A stretch of 64,000 bases of DNA. It comes from Photobacterium gaetbulicola Gung47. Its GTDB lineage: Bacteria > Pseudomonadota > Gammaproteobacteria > Enterobacterales > Vibrionaceae. Where the stretch lies: contig CP005974.1 of the NCBI GenBank assembly GCA_000940995.1, positions 1,488,001 through 1,552,000 of the forward strand, written 5' to 3'. The notes beneath the pieces are model-generated. The model was not told where the DNA came from. It did not search any database and worked only from the letters and a program-made list of their open reading frames with translations. Of this stretch, positions 31,005-40,736 are shown piece by piece. Position 1 is the stretch's first letter. Each line of letters begins with the position of its first letter. A program made the position numbers and the translations under genes.

Positions 31005-33281
31005 ATGAGTACGTTAACCAAACTAAGAAAACGCTATCTCAGTGATCCCGCATTCAAAATGTTCAAGAAAGTGCTGCCGCCACTTTCCGACACCGAGCGA
31101 GAGGCCATGGAGGCCGGCAGTGTCTGGTGGGATGGTGAGCTGTTCGGCGGGAACCCTAACTGGAATACCTTGTTGACCTACCCGCAGCCTAAATTGAGTG
31201 ACGAGGAGCAGGCGTTCATCGACAACAAGCTAGAGCCGCTGTTGGATATGCTGAACGACTATCAGATTGTCCAGGAAGATAAAGATCTGTCGCCGGAGGT
31301 GTGGGAGTATCTGCGCAAAGAGAAATTCTTCTCGCTGATTATCGGTAAAGAGTATGGCGGTTTGGACTTTTCCGCCCACGCCAATTCAACCATCGTTACC
31401 CGGATTGCCACCAAGAGTCTGAGTGCCGCGGTATCGGTCATGGTGCCAAACTCGCTGGGCCCGGGTGAGCTTCTGACTCACTATGGTACCCAGGAGCAGA
31501 AAGATTATTGGCTGCCGCGCTTGGCCCACGGTGAAGATATTCCTTGTTTCGCCCTTACCGGCCCTGAAGCGGGGTCGGATGCCGGTGGTATCCCTGATTT
31601 GGGCGTGGTGTGCTACGACGAGTACCAAGGCGAGCAAGTGCTGGGGATCCGCGTGAGCTGGAACAAGCGTTATATCACCCTGGCACCGGTAGCCACCGTG
31701 CTGGGGTTGGCCTTCAAACTGCATGATCCTGATGGTTTGATTGGCGACAACAAAGAGCTCGGCATTACTTGTGCCTTGATCCCGGCAGATCACCCGGGCG
31801 TTGAAATTGGTGAGCGCCATGATCCGCTGAACCTTGCCTTCATGAACGGCCCGACCCGCGGTAACGATGTCTTTATCCCGATGGATTGGGTGATTGGTGG
31901 TCAGGATTATGTCGGCCGTGGCTGGCGTATGCTGGTGGAATGTTTGTCGGCAGGCCGTGGTATTTCCCTTCCGGCACTGGGGACTGCCGTTGGTCATTTA
32001 ACGGCAAGAACCACAGGCGCTTATGCCTATGTCCGAAAGCAGTTCGGGATGTCTATCGGTAACTTCGAAGGTGTTGCGCAGGCGATGGGGCGTATTGGTG
32101 GTTTCACTTATATGTTAGAAGCATCACGAACTCTGACGACGACGTCTCTTGATATGGATGAAACTCCGGGGATCGTCACGGCCATTGCCAAATACCATAT
32201 GACAGAAATGGCTCGGACCATCCTCAATGATGCGATGGATGTCCACGCCGGGCGCGCGATTCAGCTCGGGCCAATGAACTATATCGGCCACCATTATTTC
32301 GGCATGCCGGTCGCCATTACGGTAGAAGGGGCGAATATCCTAACCCGAAATCTGATGATTTTCGGTCAGGGGGCCACGCGTTGCCACCCGTACGTGCTTA
32401 GCGAGATGGAGGCGGCGGCAAACCCAGACAGTCGCGAAGGGGCGAAAGCGTTCGATAAGTTGCTGGCTAGCCACATCAGTTTTGCGGTAGGGAATGTAAG
32501 CAAATCTTTGCTCAACGCCTTCAGTGGCTCGTACTTCAACAGCTCGCCGGTCAGTGGAGAAACGGCTAAATACTACAAGCAGTTGTCTCGTATGAGTCGT
32601 GCGTTGGCTGTGGCCGCTGATTTTGCCATGCTGAGTCTTGGCGGTGAGCTGAAACGTCGTGAAATGGTTTCTGCCCGCTTGGGCGATATACTAAGCCATT
32701 TGTACCTGGCTTCTGCGGTACTCAAACGTTACGAGGACGAGGGGCGCCAGCAGCAAGACCTGCCATTTGTCCATTACGGTTTGCAGCATTGTTTGCACCA
32801 GTGTGGGGTTGCGTTCGATGAAGTGTTAGCCAATTTCCCACGCAAGGGGGTTGGTCGTTTGCTACGTACCTTGTTGTTCCCGCTCGGCATTCACTATGCA
32901 GCACCAAAAGATGAGGTGGCGGTGAAGATTGCCGAGCTTCTGATGCGGCCGGGCAAGCAGCGTGATAGGCTGACCCACCTTTGCTATGTCGGTAAACAAG
33001 AGGACGATCCGGTTGGGTTGATGGAACGCGCGTTTATTGCCATGTACGAAGTAAAAGATCTCGAGCGTAAAATTGCCAAGGCGGTTAAAGCGGGTACGAT
33101 CCCACGCAAGGCTTCTTTAACAGAAAAGCTACAAATTGCTCTTGATGAGGGGATCGTCACAGACGCCGACGTGAAAAAAATGCAAAATGCCGATCAGTTA
33201 AGACAGAGGGCGATTCAGGTGGATCACTTCTCTGCTGCCCACTTCAAAAAAGGCGGCTTGCAACCGGGGAAAGCAGCCTAA
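31005..33281 (+). CDS. fadE: Acyl-CoA dehydrogenase FadE
   Basis: FAD enzyme of the first beta-oxidation step. The 758 residues include an acyl-CoA dehydrogenase core (EYGGLDFSAHANS, CFALTGPEAGSDAGG, GRGWRMLVECLSAGRGISLP) and the DUF1974 C-terminal part typical of enterobacterial-type FadE. E. coli FadE has 814 residues including an N-terminal hydrophobic segment; that segment is absent here, so this one may be soluble or peripheral. AAAGGACC precedes the ATG. It is probably co-transcribed with psrA and ends at a strong terminator. Confidence 0.93.
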   Translation: MSTLTKLRKRYLSDPAFKMFKKVLPPLSDTEREAMEAGSVWWDGELFGGNPNWNTLLTYPQPKLSDEEQAFIDNKLEPLLDMLNDYQIVQEDKDLSPEVWEYLRKEKFFSLIIGKEYGGLDFSAHANSTIVTRIATKSLSAAVSVMVPNSLGPGELLTHYGTQEQKDYWLPRLAHGEDIPCFALTGPEAGSDAGGIPDLGVVCYDEYQGEQVLGIRVSWNKRYITLAPVATVLGLAFKLHDPDGLIGDNKELGITCALIPADHPGVEIGERHDPLNLAFMNGPTRGNDVFIPMDWVIGGQDYVGRGWRMLVECLSAGRGISLPALGTAVGHLTARTTGAYAYVRKQFGMSIGNFEGVAQAMGRIGGFTYMLEASRTLTTTSLDMDETPGIVTAIAKYHMTEMARTILNDAMDVHAGRAIQLGPMNYIGHHYFGMPVAITVEGANILTRNLMIFGQGATRCHPYVLSEMEAAANPDSREGAKAFDKLLASHISFAVGNVSKSLLNAFSGSYFNSSPVSGETAKYYKQLSRMSRALAVAADFAMLSLGGELKRREMVSARLGDILSHLYLASAVLKRYEDEGRQQQDLPFVHYGLQHCLHQCGVAFDEVLANFPRKGVGRLLRTLLFPLGIHYAAPKDEVAVKIAELLMRPGKQRDRLTHLCYVGKQEDDPVGLMERAFIAMYEVKDLERKIAKAVKAGTIPRKASLTEKLQIALDEGIVTDADVKKMQNADQLRQRAIQVDHFSAAHFKKGGLQPGKAA

Positions 33282-33317
33282 GGCGTACGCCTTGTGAACA
33301 ATAAACCTGGTGTCTCC

Positions 33318-33349
33318 CATGTGCCACGCAATTGCGTGGCACTTTTTTG
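33318..33349 (+). terminator. Rho-independent terminator of psrA-fadE
   Basis: GTGCCACGCAATTGCGTGGCAC is a perfect inverted repeat, followed by six T. Confidence 0.93.
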
Positions 33350-33479
33350 CGCTAAATCTGTGATTTTCCGCGCGGAACACCTCCAACCACTGCCAAATTT
33401 AGCGTTTTCGCTCATAAATTTAATGCGAATTTGTCATTTACCTTTTATCCTACTGTCAATTGTGTAAGGGAAGTTGAAA

Positions 33480-34682
33480 ATGATCATCAAACCTAGAATT
33501 CGTGGATTTATTTGTACTACGACTCACCCTGTGGGTTGTGAGGAAAACGTCAAAGAGCAGATTGCATACACTAAGGCACAGGGTCCTATTGCCAATGCCC
33601 CTAAGCGTGTACTGGTTGTTGGTTCATCAAGCGGTTACGGTCTGTCTTCGCGTATTGCCGCTGCATTTGGTGGCGGTGCTGCAACTATTGGTGTGTTCTT
33701 CGAAAAGCCGGGTACTGAAAAGAAACCGGGTACAGCAGGCTGGTACAACTCTGCCGCATTCGACAAGTTTGCCAAAGAAGAAGGCCTATACTCCAAGAGC
33801 TTGAATGGTGATGCTTTCTCTCACGAAGCAAAACAGAAAGTGATTGACCTGATCAAAGAAGATCTGGGTCAGGTAGACATGGTGGTGTACTCGCTGGCCT
33901 CTCCAGTGCGTAAAATGCCAGATACAGGCGAAGTGGTTCGCTCGACGCTTAAGCCAATGGGCGAAACCTACACCGCAACCGCAGTTGATACCAACAAAGA
34001 CGTATTGATTGAGGCAAGCATTGAGCCGGCTACTGAGCAAGAAGTGGCTGATACTGTTACCGTTATGGGTGGACAGGATTGGGAACTGTGGATCAATGCG
34101 CTGTCTGAGGCTGGTGTGCTGGCTGATGGCTGCAAGACCGTTGCTTACAGCTACATCGGTACCGAGATCACTTGGCCAATCTACTGGCACGGTGCTCTGG
34201 GCCAGGCGAAAATGGACCTTGACCGCGCAGCTACTGAGCTGAACGAGAAACTGGTTGCGACGGGTGGCTCGGCCAACGTTGCCGTACTGAAGAGTGTGGT
34301 TACTCAGGCGAGCTCGGCCATTCCGGTTATGCCTCTATACATCGCCATGGTGTTCAAGAAGATGCGTGAGGAAGGGGTTCACGAAGGGTGTATGGAGCAA
34401 ATCCACCGCATGTTCACCCAGCGCCTGTTCAAAGAGGACGGCAGTGCACCTGAGGTAGACAGCAAAAACCGTCTGCGTCTTGATGACTGGGAACTACGTG
34501 AAGATATCCAGAAGCACTGTCGTGATCTATGGCCGAACGTAACCAACGAGAACCTGTTTGAAGTGGCTGACTACCAGCAGTACAAAGATGAGTTCTTGAA
34601 ACTGTTTGGTTTTGGTATCGAATCGGTGGACTACGACGCAGATGTGAACCCAGCTGTTGAGTTTGATGTTCAAGATATCTAA
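33480..34682 (+). CDS. fabV: Enoyl-ACP reductase FabV
   Basis: NADH-dependent enoyl-[ACP] reductase of fatty-acid elongation, the triclosan-insensitive type first described in Vibrio cholerae. The 400-residue protein starts MIIKPRIRGFICTTTHPVGC, exactly as the family. The Rossmann NADH site VLVVGSSSGYGLSSR and the catalytic Tyr-X8-Lys (YWHGALGQAK, about residues 235-244) are intact. ATG 33480 follows AAGGGAAG; the in-frame TTG at 33474 is not used by the family. The adjacent fadE means synthesis and degradation genes sit side by side. Confidence 0.97.
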   Translation: MIIKPRIRGFICTTTHPVGCEENVKEQIAYTKAQGPIANAPKRVLVVGSSSGYGLSSRIAAAFGGGAATIGVFFEKPGTEKKPGTAGWYNSAAFDKFAKEEGLYSKSLNGDAFSHEAKQKVIDLIKEDLGQVDMVVYSLASPVRKMPDTGEVVRSTLKPMGETYTATAVDTNKDVLIEASIEPATEQEVADTVTVMGGQDWELWINALSEAGVLADGCKTVAYSYIGTEITWPIYWHGALGQAKMDLDRAATELNEKLVATGGSANVAVLKSVVTQASSAIPVMPLYIAMVFKKMREEGVHEGCMEQIHRMFTQRLFKEDGSAPEVDSKNRLRLDDWELREDIQKHCRDLWPNVTNENLFEVADYQQYKDEFLKLFGFGIESVDYDADVNPAVEFDVQDI

Positions 34683-34703
34683 CTTCACGCAGAAAGCGTA
34701 AAT

Positions 34704-34733
34704 AAAAAAACCGCCGGCTACGGCGGTTTTTTT
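34704..34733. terminator. Terminator between fabV and the histidine kinase gene
   Basis: AACCGCCG and CGGCGGTT flank a 4-base loop, with A and T tracts on both sides, so it can serve both convergent units. Confidence 0.92.
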
Positions 34734-34768
34734 GTGCTAGTGGTTTTTGTAATTGCTGAAGGCCGGGT

Positions 34769-36112
34769 TTAATGCTTCGGCAATTCAATCACAAAGGCCG
34801 CGCCTTCAATCGATGCCGACTCAACATGAATTGTGCCCTTGTAACTCATCACTATCTCGTGGCAAACCGACAGGCCAATCCCTTGTCCAGGGTTGAGCTG
34901 ATCTGCTCGGACGCCGCGTTGGAATATCGCTTCACGCATCTCTTCCGGCACGCCTGGGCCATCATCCTCAATAACGATGATAAACCGGTCAGGTTTTTCC
35001 TTTACAGTGACCCGAACCTCGGTAATACAGAACCGGTAGGCGTTTTCCAGCAGGTTACCGAGTAGCTCCATTAAGTCACTTCGGTTGACCGGCAGCGTCA
35101 GTTTGTCGTTGAAGAAGCAACGCAGTGAGACGTTTTTCTCTGTATACACTTTACTTAGCAAGCGGCTGAAGCTGTCCGTCAGTGGCTTTAGCTCGGTTTT
35201 GTCTTTCTGCAGCCCCTGCTGACCCATCATGGCACGCTTTAGTTGGTATTGGACAAGTTCGTCCATTTGGCTGATCTGCTCCATCACCCGCTGGTTCAAT
35301 TCGAAGCGGGGAATGTCCTTGTCATCCAGCAGCGCGTTGGTTGCAGCCAAGCGTGTTTTCAGGCTATGCGCCAAGTCATCCATAGCATGGCGGTATCGGC
35401 CTTTCTGGGCGTTGCTGATTTCAATCAGGCGGTTGAGTGCCAAGGTCACATCTTGCAGCTCCATAGGGAAATCATCATCAAGCTTGTCACGCTTTGAATC
35501 GGTCATCTGATCCAACTGCGATGCCATCTTGCGCAGTGGCTGGAAACTCCAGTGGAATGCGGCAATCAAGAATGCAATTGCGATAAGGACAAACAGACCG
35601 AGATAGAAAGTGGTCCGTTTGTGCAGCTGATTGAGCGAGGACACATAGGAATCACCGGAACGGAGTACCACCAACTGGTAGACACTTCCTCCTTCCCGTT
35701 CCTGGCTCATGTTATAGGCGATATAATTCTCACCCTCCTGGGTTTCAACAAGGGTAGGCACAGGGATACTGTCGGGGAGCTCGCTACATATATTGCCAAT
35801 ATTGGCTTCCTTGGCTTCTTCGGAAAGCCAAATAGTGTGGTCGGTTTTGTCACAGACCACCGACATGTAGTCAGTATCAGACGGGTCGACCGAGTCTATC
35901 CATTTGTCGACATCTTTGATCAGGCCGGCACGGTTGAGCTGGGCAACGACCATCGGCATTTGGGCGACTAGTTCGGAAGAGTACGCGGCCATATAGCTTT
36001 GGCTATAAAGCTGGTTAATCACCCCAGCCAGTGCTGAGGTGATCAGAACAATGATCGCGACGGAGGTGACAAGAACTCGGCGGCGCAGCCGCGGTTGGAT
36101 AATTCTCTTCAT
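34769..36112 (-). CDS. Sensor histidine kinase, PhoQ/CarS-like
   Basis: Inner-membrane sensor of 447 residues. TM1 (about 14-35), a periplasmic domain (about 36-165) with two Cys, TM2 (about 168-190), HAMP, then the kinase core: H-box DLAHSLKTRLAA, N-box LLGNLLENAYRFC, G1 EDDGPGVP, G2 GQGIGLSV. The core is PhoQ-like, but the PhoQ acidic patch is not visible. The Pro that normally follows the phospho-His by five residues is Arg here. Vibrio CarS/VprB is a likely orthologue, by inference. Its start overlaps the regulator stop as TAATG. Confidence 0.9.
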   Translation of the reverse strand: MKRIIQPRLRRRVLVTSVAIIVLITSALAGVINQLYSQSYMAAYSSELVAQMPMVVAQLNRAGLIKDVDKWIDSVDPSDTDYMSVVCDKTDHTIWLSEEAKEANIGNICSELPDSIPVPTLVETQEGENYIAYNMSQEREGGSVYQLVVLRSGDSYVSSLNQLHKRTTFYLGLFVLIAIAFLIAAFHWSFQPLRKMASQLDQMTDSKRDKLDDDFPMELQDVTLALNRLIEISNAQKGRYRHAMDDLAHSLKTRLAATNALLDDKDIPRFELNQRVMEQISQMDELVQYQLKRAMMGQQGLQKDKTELKPLTDSFSRLLSKVYTEKNVSLRCFFNDKLTLPVNRSDLMELLGNLLENAYRFCITEVRVTVKEKPDRFIIVIEDDGPGVPEEMREAIFQRGVRADQLNPGQGIGLSVCHEIVMSYKGTIHVESASIEGAAFVIELPKH

Positions 36113-36786
36113 TACTGGGCTTGAAGTTCGAAAATATAGCCTTGACCGCGGATGGTGGAGATTGGGTTTTCCTGGCCATTATTGGTGAACTTCTTGCGCA
36201 GCCGGCTGATCATCACTTCGATTGTGTTCGGATCGCCTTCCTGATCTTCGTACAGCACATCCAGCAGGCGCTGTTTAGAGACGACCTGACGGCTGTGGCG
36301 CATCAGGTATTCCAGTAAGTCGTACTCAAACGCGGTAAGCTCGAGCAGGTTATCCTGAATAAACACTTGCTTGGCCAGCAGATCGACACGGATGTCTCCG
36401 GCCGTCATCTCGGGTTTGACAAAGCCAGCACTGCGGCGGACCAACGCACTGAGTCGTGCCACCATTTCTTCTTTTTGGAACGGCTTGACCAGATAGTCAT
36501 CGGCGCCCGCCTCAAGCCCGGTGACCTTGTCTTGCCAGTTGGAACGGGCTGTCAAAATCAGGATAGGCAAGCGCAGTCCTTTTTCGCGCATATCTTTGAT
36601 CAGGCTGATGCCATCACGATCAGGCAGGCCGATATCAACGATTGCCACATCGTTAGGGTAATCCTGAGCAAAGAATAGGCCCTCTTCTGCTGTGCCCGCG
36701 CACTGAACCTGGTGGCCCATTTCACTTAGCTGGGATTTTAGGTGGTGACTGAGGATCGGATCGTCTTCAACAATAAGGATACGCAT
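36112..36786 (-). CDS. OmpR-family response regulator, PhoP/CarR-like
   Basis: DNA-binding response regulator of 224 residues. The receiver domain has the acidic pair in VEDDP, the phospho-acceptor Asp in AIVDIGLPDRDG (about 51) and the conserved Lys in LVKPFQ. The C-terminal winged helix (LTAFEYDLLEYLMRH, EVMISRLRKKF, RGQGYIFEL) is OmpR type. The DIGLPDRDG stretch is shared with PhoP. ATG 36786 matches the family start; no strong ribosome site is seen. It is translationally coupled to the kinase and may act on envelope or lipid A genes as in other Vibrionaceae. Confidence 0.9.
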   Translation of the reverse strand: MRILIVEDDPILSHHLKSQLSEMGHQVQCAGTAEEGLFFAQDYPNDVAIVDIGLPDRDGISLIKDMREKGLRLPILILTARSNWQDKVTGLEAGADDYLVKPFQKEEMVARLSALVRRSAGFVKPEMTAGDIRVDLLAKQVFIQDNLLELTAFEYDLLEYLMRHSRQVVSKQRLLDVLYEDQEGDPNTIEVMISRLRKKFTNNGQENPISTIRGQGYIFELQAQ

Positions 36787-36962
36787 AGTTTTGATTACCA
36801 ATAGTTTTTCTACCTATTCAGTCAATATACTGAATAGCGTGTGAAGTGGCGAATATTTCCTAGCAATTTGTGGTGCTAATCAGGGATATACGGTGAATTT
36901 TAACTCTTTATAGCTTAGATGAAATGGACTGAATCTGTGCTGACTCGACAGTGCTGTGTTAA

Positions 36963-36998
36963 GCAAAAAAATGCCCCCTGTTTATCTAGGGGGCATGT
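36963..36998 (-). terminator. Rho-independent terminator of ybjL
   Basis: ATGCCCCCT and AGGGGGCAT form a 9-bp stem; on the minus strand TTTTTTTGC follows. Confidence 0.9.
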
Positions 36999-37024
36999 GG
37001 TTGAGTCGGGTAGGCTTGCTGCCG

Positions 37025-38707
37025 TTAGCTGAGGATCACATACAGGGTGCCGGCAATTGTCAGCAGCACGTTGGCAATGGCATAGGTACCGGCGTAACCC
37101 AGGGCTGGGATCGTACTGCGGGCGTGTTCGTTGATCATATCCATCGCCGGCGCGCAAGTACGGGCGCCGATGATGGCCCCGAACAGCAGGGCACGGTTCA
37201 TTTTCAGGACGTAGGCTCCGAACAGGTAGGCCAGCACTACAGGGATCACGCTTACCATTAAACTTGCCGAGAACACGGCCAGGCCAACTTGTGACAGCGA
37301 ATCAAACAGGTTGGAACCAGCACTCAAGCCGATACCGACCATAAAGACCATCAGCCCGAGATCCTTAGTCATGTTCAGCGCTCCTTGCGGCACGTAGCCG
37401 AAGGTCGGGTGGTTGGCCCGCAGGAAACCCAGCGTAATGCCTGCCACCAACAAACCGGCCGCGCTACCCAGACCAAAAGCAATCTGGCCGAAGGTCATGG
37501 TGATGGTACCGACCAGCAAGCCAATGATGAAGAAGCAGCAGAACGCCAGCAGGTCGGCAATTTGGCTGTGGACCGAGATGAAACCAATGCGCTCGGCCAG
37601 TCCCAGAACGCGGCTTTTCTCACCACTGACCTGAAGGATGTCCCCCTTGCTCAGCAGGATGTTGTGATCCATCGGCATTTCGATCTGGGCGCGGACGACC
37701 CGGTTGAGGAAACAGCCGTATTCTGACAGGTTCAGCTCGGATAGACGTTTGCCGGCAATGCTGTCGTTCTTGACCACAATCTCTTCTTCAACAATACGCA
37801 AGTCCAGCAGATCGCGGTCGAAGACTTCTTTACCATTGCGGAAGCTGGGATCAAGCCGGGCATGGCTGTCAGGGTAGCCTACCAAAGCGATCTCATCCCC
37901 TTCCTGCAAAATGGCGTCACCGTCGGGGTTGGCCAGAATGCCGTTTCGGCGAATGCGCTCAATGTAGCAGCCGGTTTGGCGGTAAATACCCAGTTCACGC
38001 AGGTTGCGGCCATCAATCCAGTTGATCAGTTCTGGACCAACCCGGTAGGCACGGATGATTGGCAGGTATACCTTTCGCTGGGCACTCTCACCGATGCCTC
38101 GTTCACGGGCGATTTGCTGCGATGATTCGGCAAGATTATGTTTTTGCAATTTGGGCATCAGCTTGGCCAGCACGATAACACTGACGAGGCCAATGAGATA
38201 AGACATGGCATAGCCGACACTGATACTGTCGATAATTTGCTGGATGCTGTCTGGATCGGTAATGTTGGACAAGCCACTGGCCAAGGCATCTTTTGCCCCA
38301 ACCAGTACCGGTGTCGCCGTTAGTGAGCCAGCCATGAGTCCGGTGCTCAACCCAAGCCCGAGGCCGAGGTAGTTACTCATGGTGACCGTGATGAAAATCG
38401 CCGACAGGATCACGACCAGTGCCAACAGCAAATAGTGTTTACCATCGCGGAAAAAGATCCCGAAGAAGTTAGGCCCGGCCTCAATCCCGACACAGAAGAT
38501 AAACAGCATAAAGCCGATGTTCAGCGCGTCGGCGTCAAAGGTAAAGCCGGCATTGCCAAACAGGAGGGCAGTAATGAGAACTCCGATGGAGTTTCCCAGT
38601 TGCATGTTGGCAATGCGAATTTTACCGGCCGAAAGGCCTACAGCAAGTACAACAAAGAGCAACAGAATATCATTCTGATGTAGGAGGGCGGCGACATCGA
38701 TATTCAC
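37025..38707 (-). CDS. ybjL: AspT/YidE-family transporter YbjL
   Basis: Putative inner-membrane antiporter of 560 residues (E. coli YbjL: 561). It has two AspT-type membrane repeats (about 1-180 and 380-560), each with glycine-rich motifs (SLTATPVLVGAKDAL; GARTCAPAMDMI). Two cytoplasmic TrkA-C domains lie between them (about 205-375), probably binding a nucleotide or metabolite. The substrate is unknown. It stands next to grxA with nfsA near, the same neighbourhood as in E. coli. Confidence 0.92.
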   Translation of the reverse strand: MNIDVAALLHQNDILLLFVVLAVGLSAGKIRIANMQLGNSIGVLITALLFGNAGFTFDADALNIGFMLFIFCVGIEAGPNFFGIFFRDGKHYLLLALVVILSAIFITVTMSNYLGLGLGLSTGLMAGSLTATPVLVGAKDALASGLSNITDPDSIQQIIDSISVGYAMSYLIGLVSVIVLAKLMPKLQKHNLAESSQQIARERGIGESAQRKVYLPIIRAYRVGPELINWIDGRNLRELGIYRQTGCYIERIRRNGILANPDGDAILQEGDEIALVGYPDSHARLDPSFRNGKEVFDRDLLDLRIVEEEIVVKNDSIAGKRLSELNLSEYGCFLNRVVRAQIEMPMDHNILLSKGDILQVSGEKSRVLGLAERIGFISVHSQIADLLAFCCFFIIGLLVGTITMTFGQIAFGLGSAAGLLVAGITLGFLRANHPTFGYVPQGALNMTKDLGLMVFMVGIGLSAGSNLFDSLSQVGLAVFSASLMVSVIPVVLAYLFGAYVLKMNRALLFGAIIGARTCAPAMDMINEHARSTIPALGYAGTYAIANVLLTIAGTLYVILS

Positions 38708-38845
38708 AACAGTTTTTTCCGCGAAGAGAGACCAGCAACAAAGTGGGGAAATTCTAGCTGATTTTATGTTTATGGCATACCGAAAATCATCGTTATTAAC
38801 AGAAAAATTTCGGATTGATTTGCTGAGAAATAGACCAGAAGCTAA

Positions 38846-38873
38846 TAAAAAAGGCTGATATTTCAGCCTTTTT
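38846..38873 (-). terminator. Rho-independent terminator of grxA
   Basis: AAAAAGGCTGA and TCAGCCTTTTT form an 11-bp stem with a 4-base loop, ending in T on the minus strand. Confidence 0.92.
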
Positions 38874-38905
38874 AAGAAAATGTTACTAAACGGGTTGCTC
38901 TGCGC

Positions 38906-39169
38906 TTACTGGAACAGGCCTAGGTTTTCTTTGGCGTATGCTTCGAAGTCTGTGCAGCCGCCGATATGTTCTTGGTCGATAAAGATCTGAGGTACAGTTT
39001 CGACTGGTTTACCCACTGTCTTTTCTAGGTCAGCTTTGCTGATGCCTTCTGCGTGGATATCGACATAACGGTAGTTAAAATCTTCGCGCTCTTCTTTTAG
39101 TTTGTCGGCAAGATCTTTTGCACGGACACAGAACGGGCAGCCCGGGCGGCCAAAAATAACAACGAACAT
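38906..39169 (-). CDS. grxA: Glutaredoxin 1 GrxA
   Basis: Glutathione-dependent thiol reductase of 87 residues that reduces ribonucleotide reductase and other disulfides. The dithiol active site is CPFC (GRPGCPFCVRAKDLA, about residues 11-14). The cis-Pro region TVPQIFIDQEHIGGCTDFE binds glutathione. The start at 39169 has AAGGAGA upstream and fits the family length; the longer open frame upstream is not conserved. Confidence 0.96.
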   Translation of the reverse strand: MFVVIFGRPGCPFCVRAKDLADKLKEEREDFNYRYVDIHAEGISKADLEKTVGKPVETVPQIFIDQEHIGGCTDFEAYAKENLGLFQ

Positions 39170-39469
39170 AGCATCTCTCCTTAAATTTGATGGGTTTACT
39201 ATATCGTGACTGGCAGGGATGAGAAAGAGGGATTTATCTCTTGCTGTGATAGACAAAACCGATTGCAGGAAAATGCAGCGATGCTTTTGGGCGCGAAGGC
39301 GAGAGGCTGGATGGGATGTATCAGCCGTCTGGAATGAAATGTGACTGCTCGCAGGTTCTCGTGTCGACAGTTTTATTCAATGGTGAAAAGTTGCTCAGAA
39401 TCAAAAACAGGAATCAGCATCGGGGCACACTCGATAATAATTAATTATAAAATACGGAATGGAGTGCCT

Positions 39470-40669
39470 ATGTTTCAGTTTATGACGGCCACTCGGATAA
39501 TCTTCGGGGAAGGCGCACTGAGTAATTCATTGTCGACATTAAACCAGTTCGGCTACAGCGTGCTACTGGTGACAGGCCGGGACAGTTCCCGAGCCCAGCC
39601 ATTGATCAGTTACTTCAAGCAGCAGGGAATGCGCTATCAGCAAGTGGCCATTCACGACGAGCCGCTCATTGCGATGGTGGAGGAGATGGCGGCAATGGGG
39701 CGGAAATTCCGCCCTGACATGGTACTGGCCATCGGTGGCGGCAGTGTGCTCGATGCGGGTAAGGCGCTGTCTGCTCTGATCCCTAATCAGGGCAGTGTAT
39801 ACGACTATGTCGAGGTCGTAGGGCGCAATGTGCCGTTGCAAGCCAAACCGATCCCTTTTATCGCCGTTCCTACTACAGCAGGGACTGGCTCGGAGGTTAG
39901 CAAGAGTGCAGTACTGCGCTCGGCACAGGAAAATGTCAAAGTCGGGCTGCGAAGCCCCGATATGCTGCCGGACCTGGCCATTGTCGACCCGACCCTTACC
40001 TACGGTATGGATCCCGTCATGTCTGGCTGCTGCGGTATGGACGCCTTTACCCATCTTATGGAGTCGTATGTCTGTGGCGAACCCAACCCGTTGACCGACA
40101 TGGTCTGTGAAGAAGGACTGAGGCGCTTGTCCGGGGCCATTCTTGCCGCGTGCGAGGACGATGACCCACGGGCCCGTTCTGATATGGCCTTTGCCGCCAT
40201 GCTGGGGGGGATGGCGCTGGCCAATGCCAAGCTTGGTGCCGCTCATGGCCTCGCCTCCTCCCTAGGTGGTAGGCTTCAAGCTCCACACGGGCTCATCACT
40301 GCCCAGTTAGCCCCTTATGTGATGCAGGAAAATGTCTTGGCCGCGCGGGAGGCGGGGAGGGCCGATGTACTCAACCGTTATCGTCAGCTAGCGTGCATTT
40401 TGACTGGCCGGATGAATGCCGAGATTATTGATGGTATCGCTTGGACCAAGCGGACATTAAAGCGACTGAGCCTGCCGCCGCTTACAGACTATGGGTTCTG
40501 CAATGTGATGTTTGATGAAGTGGCGGAAGATGCCTTGCTATCGAACTCGATCAAGGGAAACCCGCTGCCGCTGAATAAGGATCGGCTGCTGAGCATCCTC
40601 GAGCAAATATGCCAAGGTCAGGTTGCCAGTTCTACCTCAGAAGATGGTTTGTACAGCGAGGAAAATTAG
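39470..40669 (+). CDS. Iron-containing (class III) alcohol dehydrogenase
   Basis: NAD(P)-dependent, metal-requiring oxidoreductase of 399 residues. The glycine-rich nucleotide site (AIGGGSVLDAGKAL, PTTAGTGSE) and the metal ligands (Asp in IVDPTLT, His in DAFTHLMESY, His in AAHGLASSLGG, His in APHG) are in the expected order. Substrate specificity cannot be told from sequence alone. GGAG stands five bases before ATG 39470; the frame is open further upstream without similarity. It is divergent from grxA. Confidence 0.92.
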   Translation: MFQFMTATRIIFGEGALSNSLSTLNQFGYSVLLVTGRDSSRAQPLISYFKQQGMRYQQVAIHDEPLIAMVEEMAAMGRKFRPDMVLAIGGGSVLDAGKALSALIPNQGSVYDYVEVVGRNVPLQAKPIPFIAVPTTAGTGSEVSKSAVLRSAQENVKVGLRSPDMLPDLAIVDPTLTYGMDPVMSGCCGMDAFTHLMESYVCGEPNPLTDMVCEEGLRRLSGAILAACEDDDPRARSDMAFAAMLGGMALANAKLGAAHGLASSLGGRLQAPHGLITAQLAPYVMQENVLAAREAGRADVLNRYRQLACILTGRMNAEIIDGIAWTKRTLKRLSLPPLTDYGFCNVMFDEVAEDALLSNSIKGNPLPLNKDRLLSILEQICQGQVASSTSEDGLYSEEN

Positions 40670-40736
40670 CGGACGGGCAATATTTCTCGATGCCATATAA
40701 CAGTGGGTCAACCCGGACGCCTGTGCTAGAGTGACT

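Noticed and set aside
33333..33350. TGGCAC...TTGC resembling a sigma-54 promoter after fadE
   Set aside because: The GG-to-GC distance is one base short, and the sequence is part of the fadE terminator.
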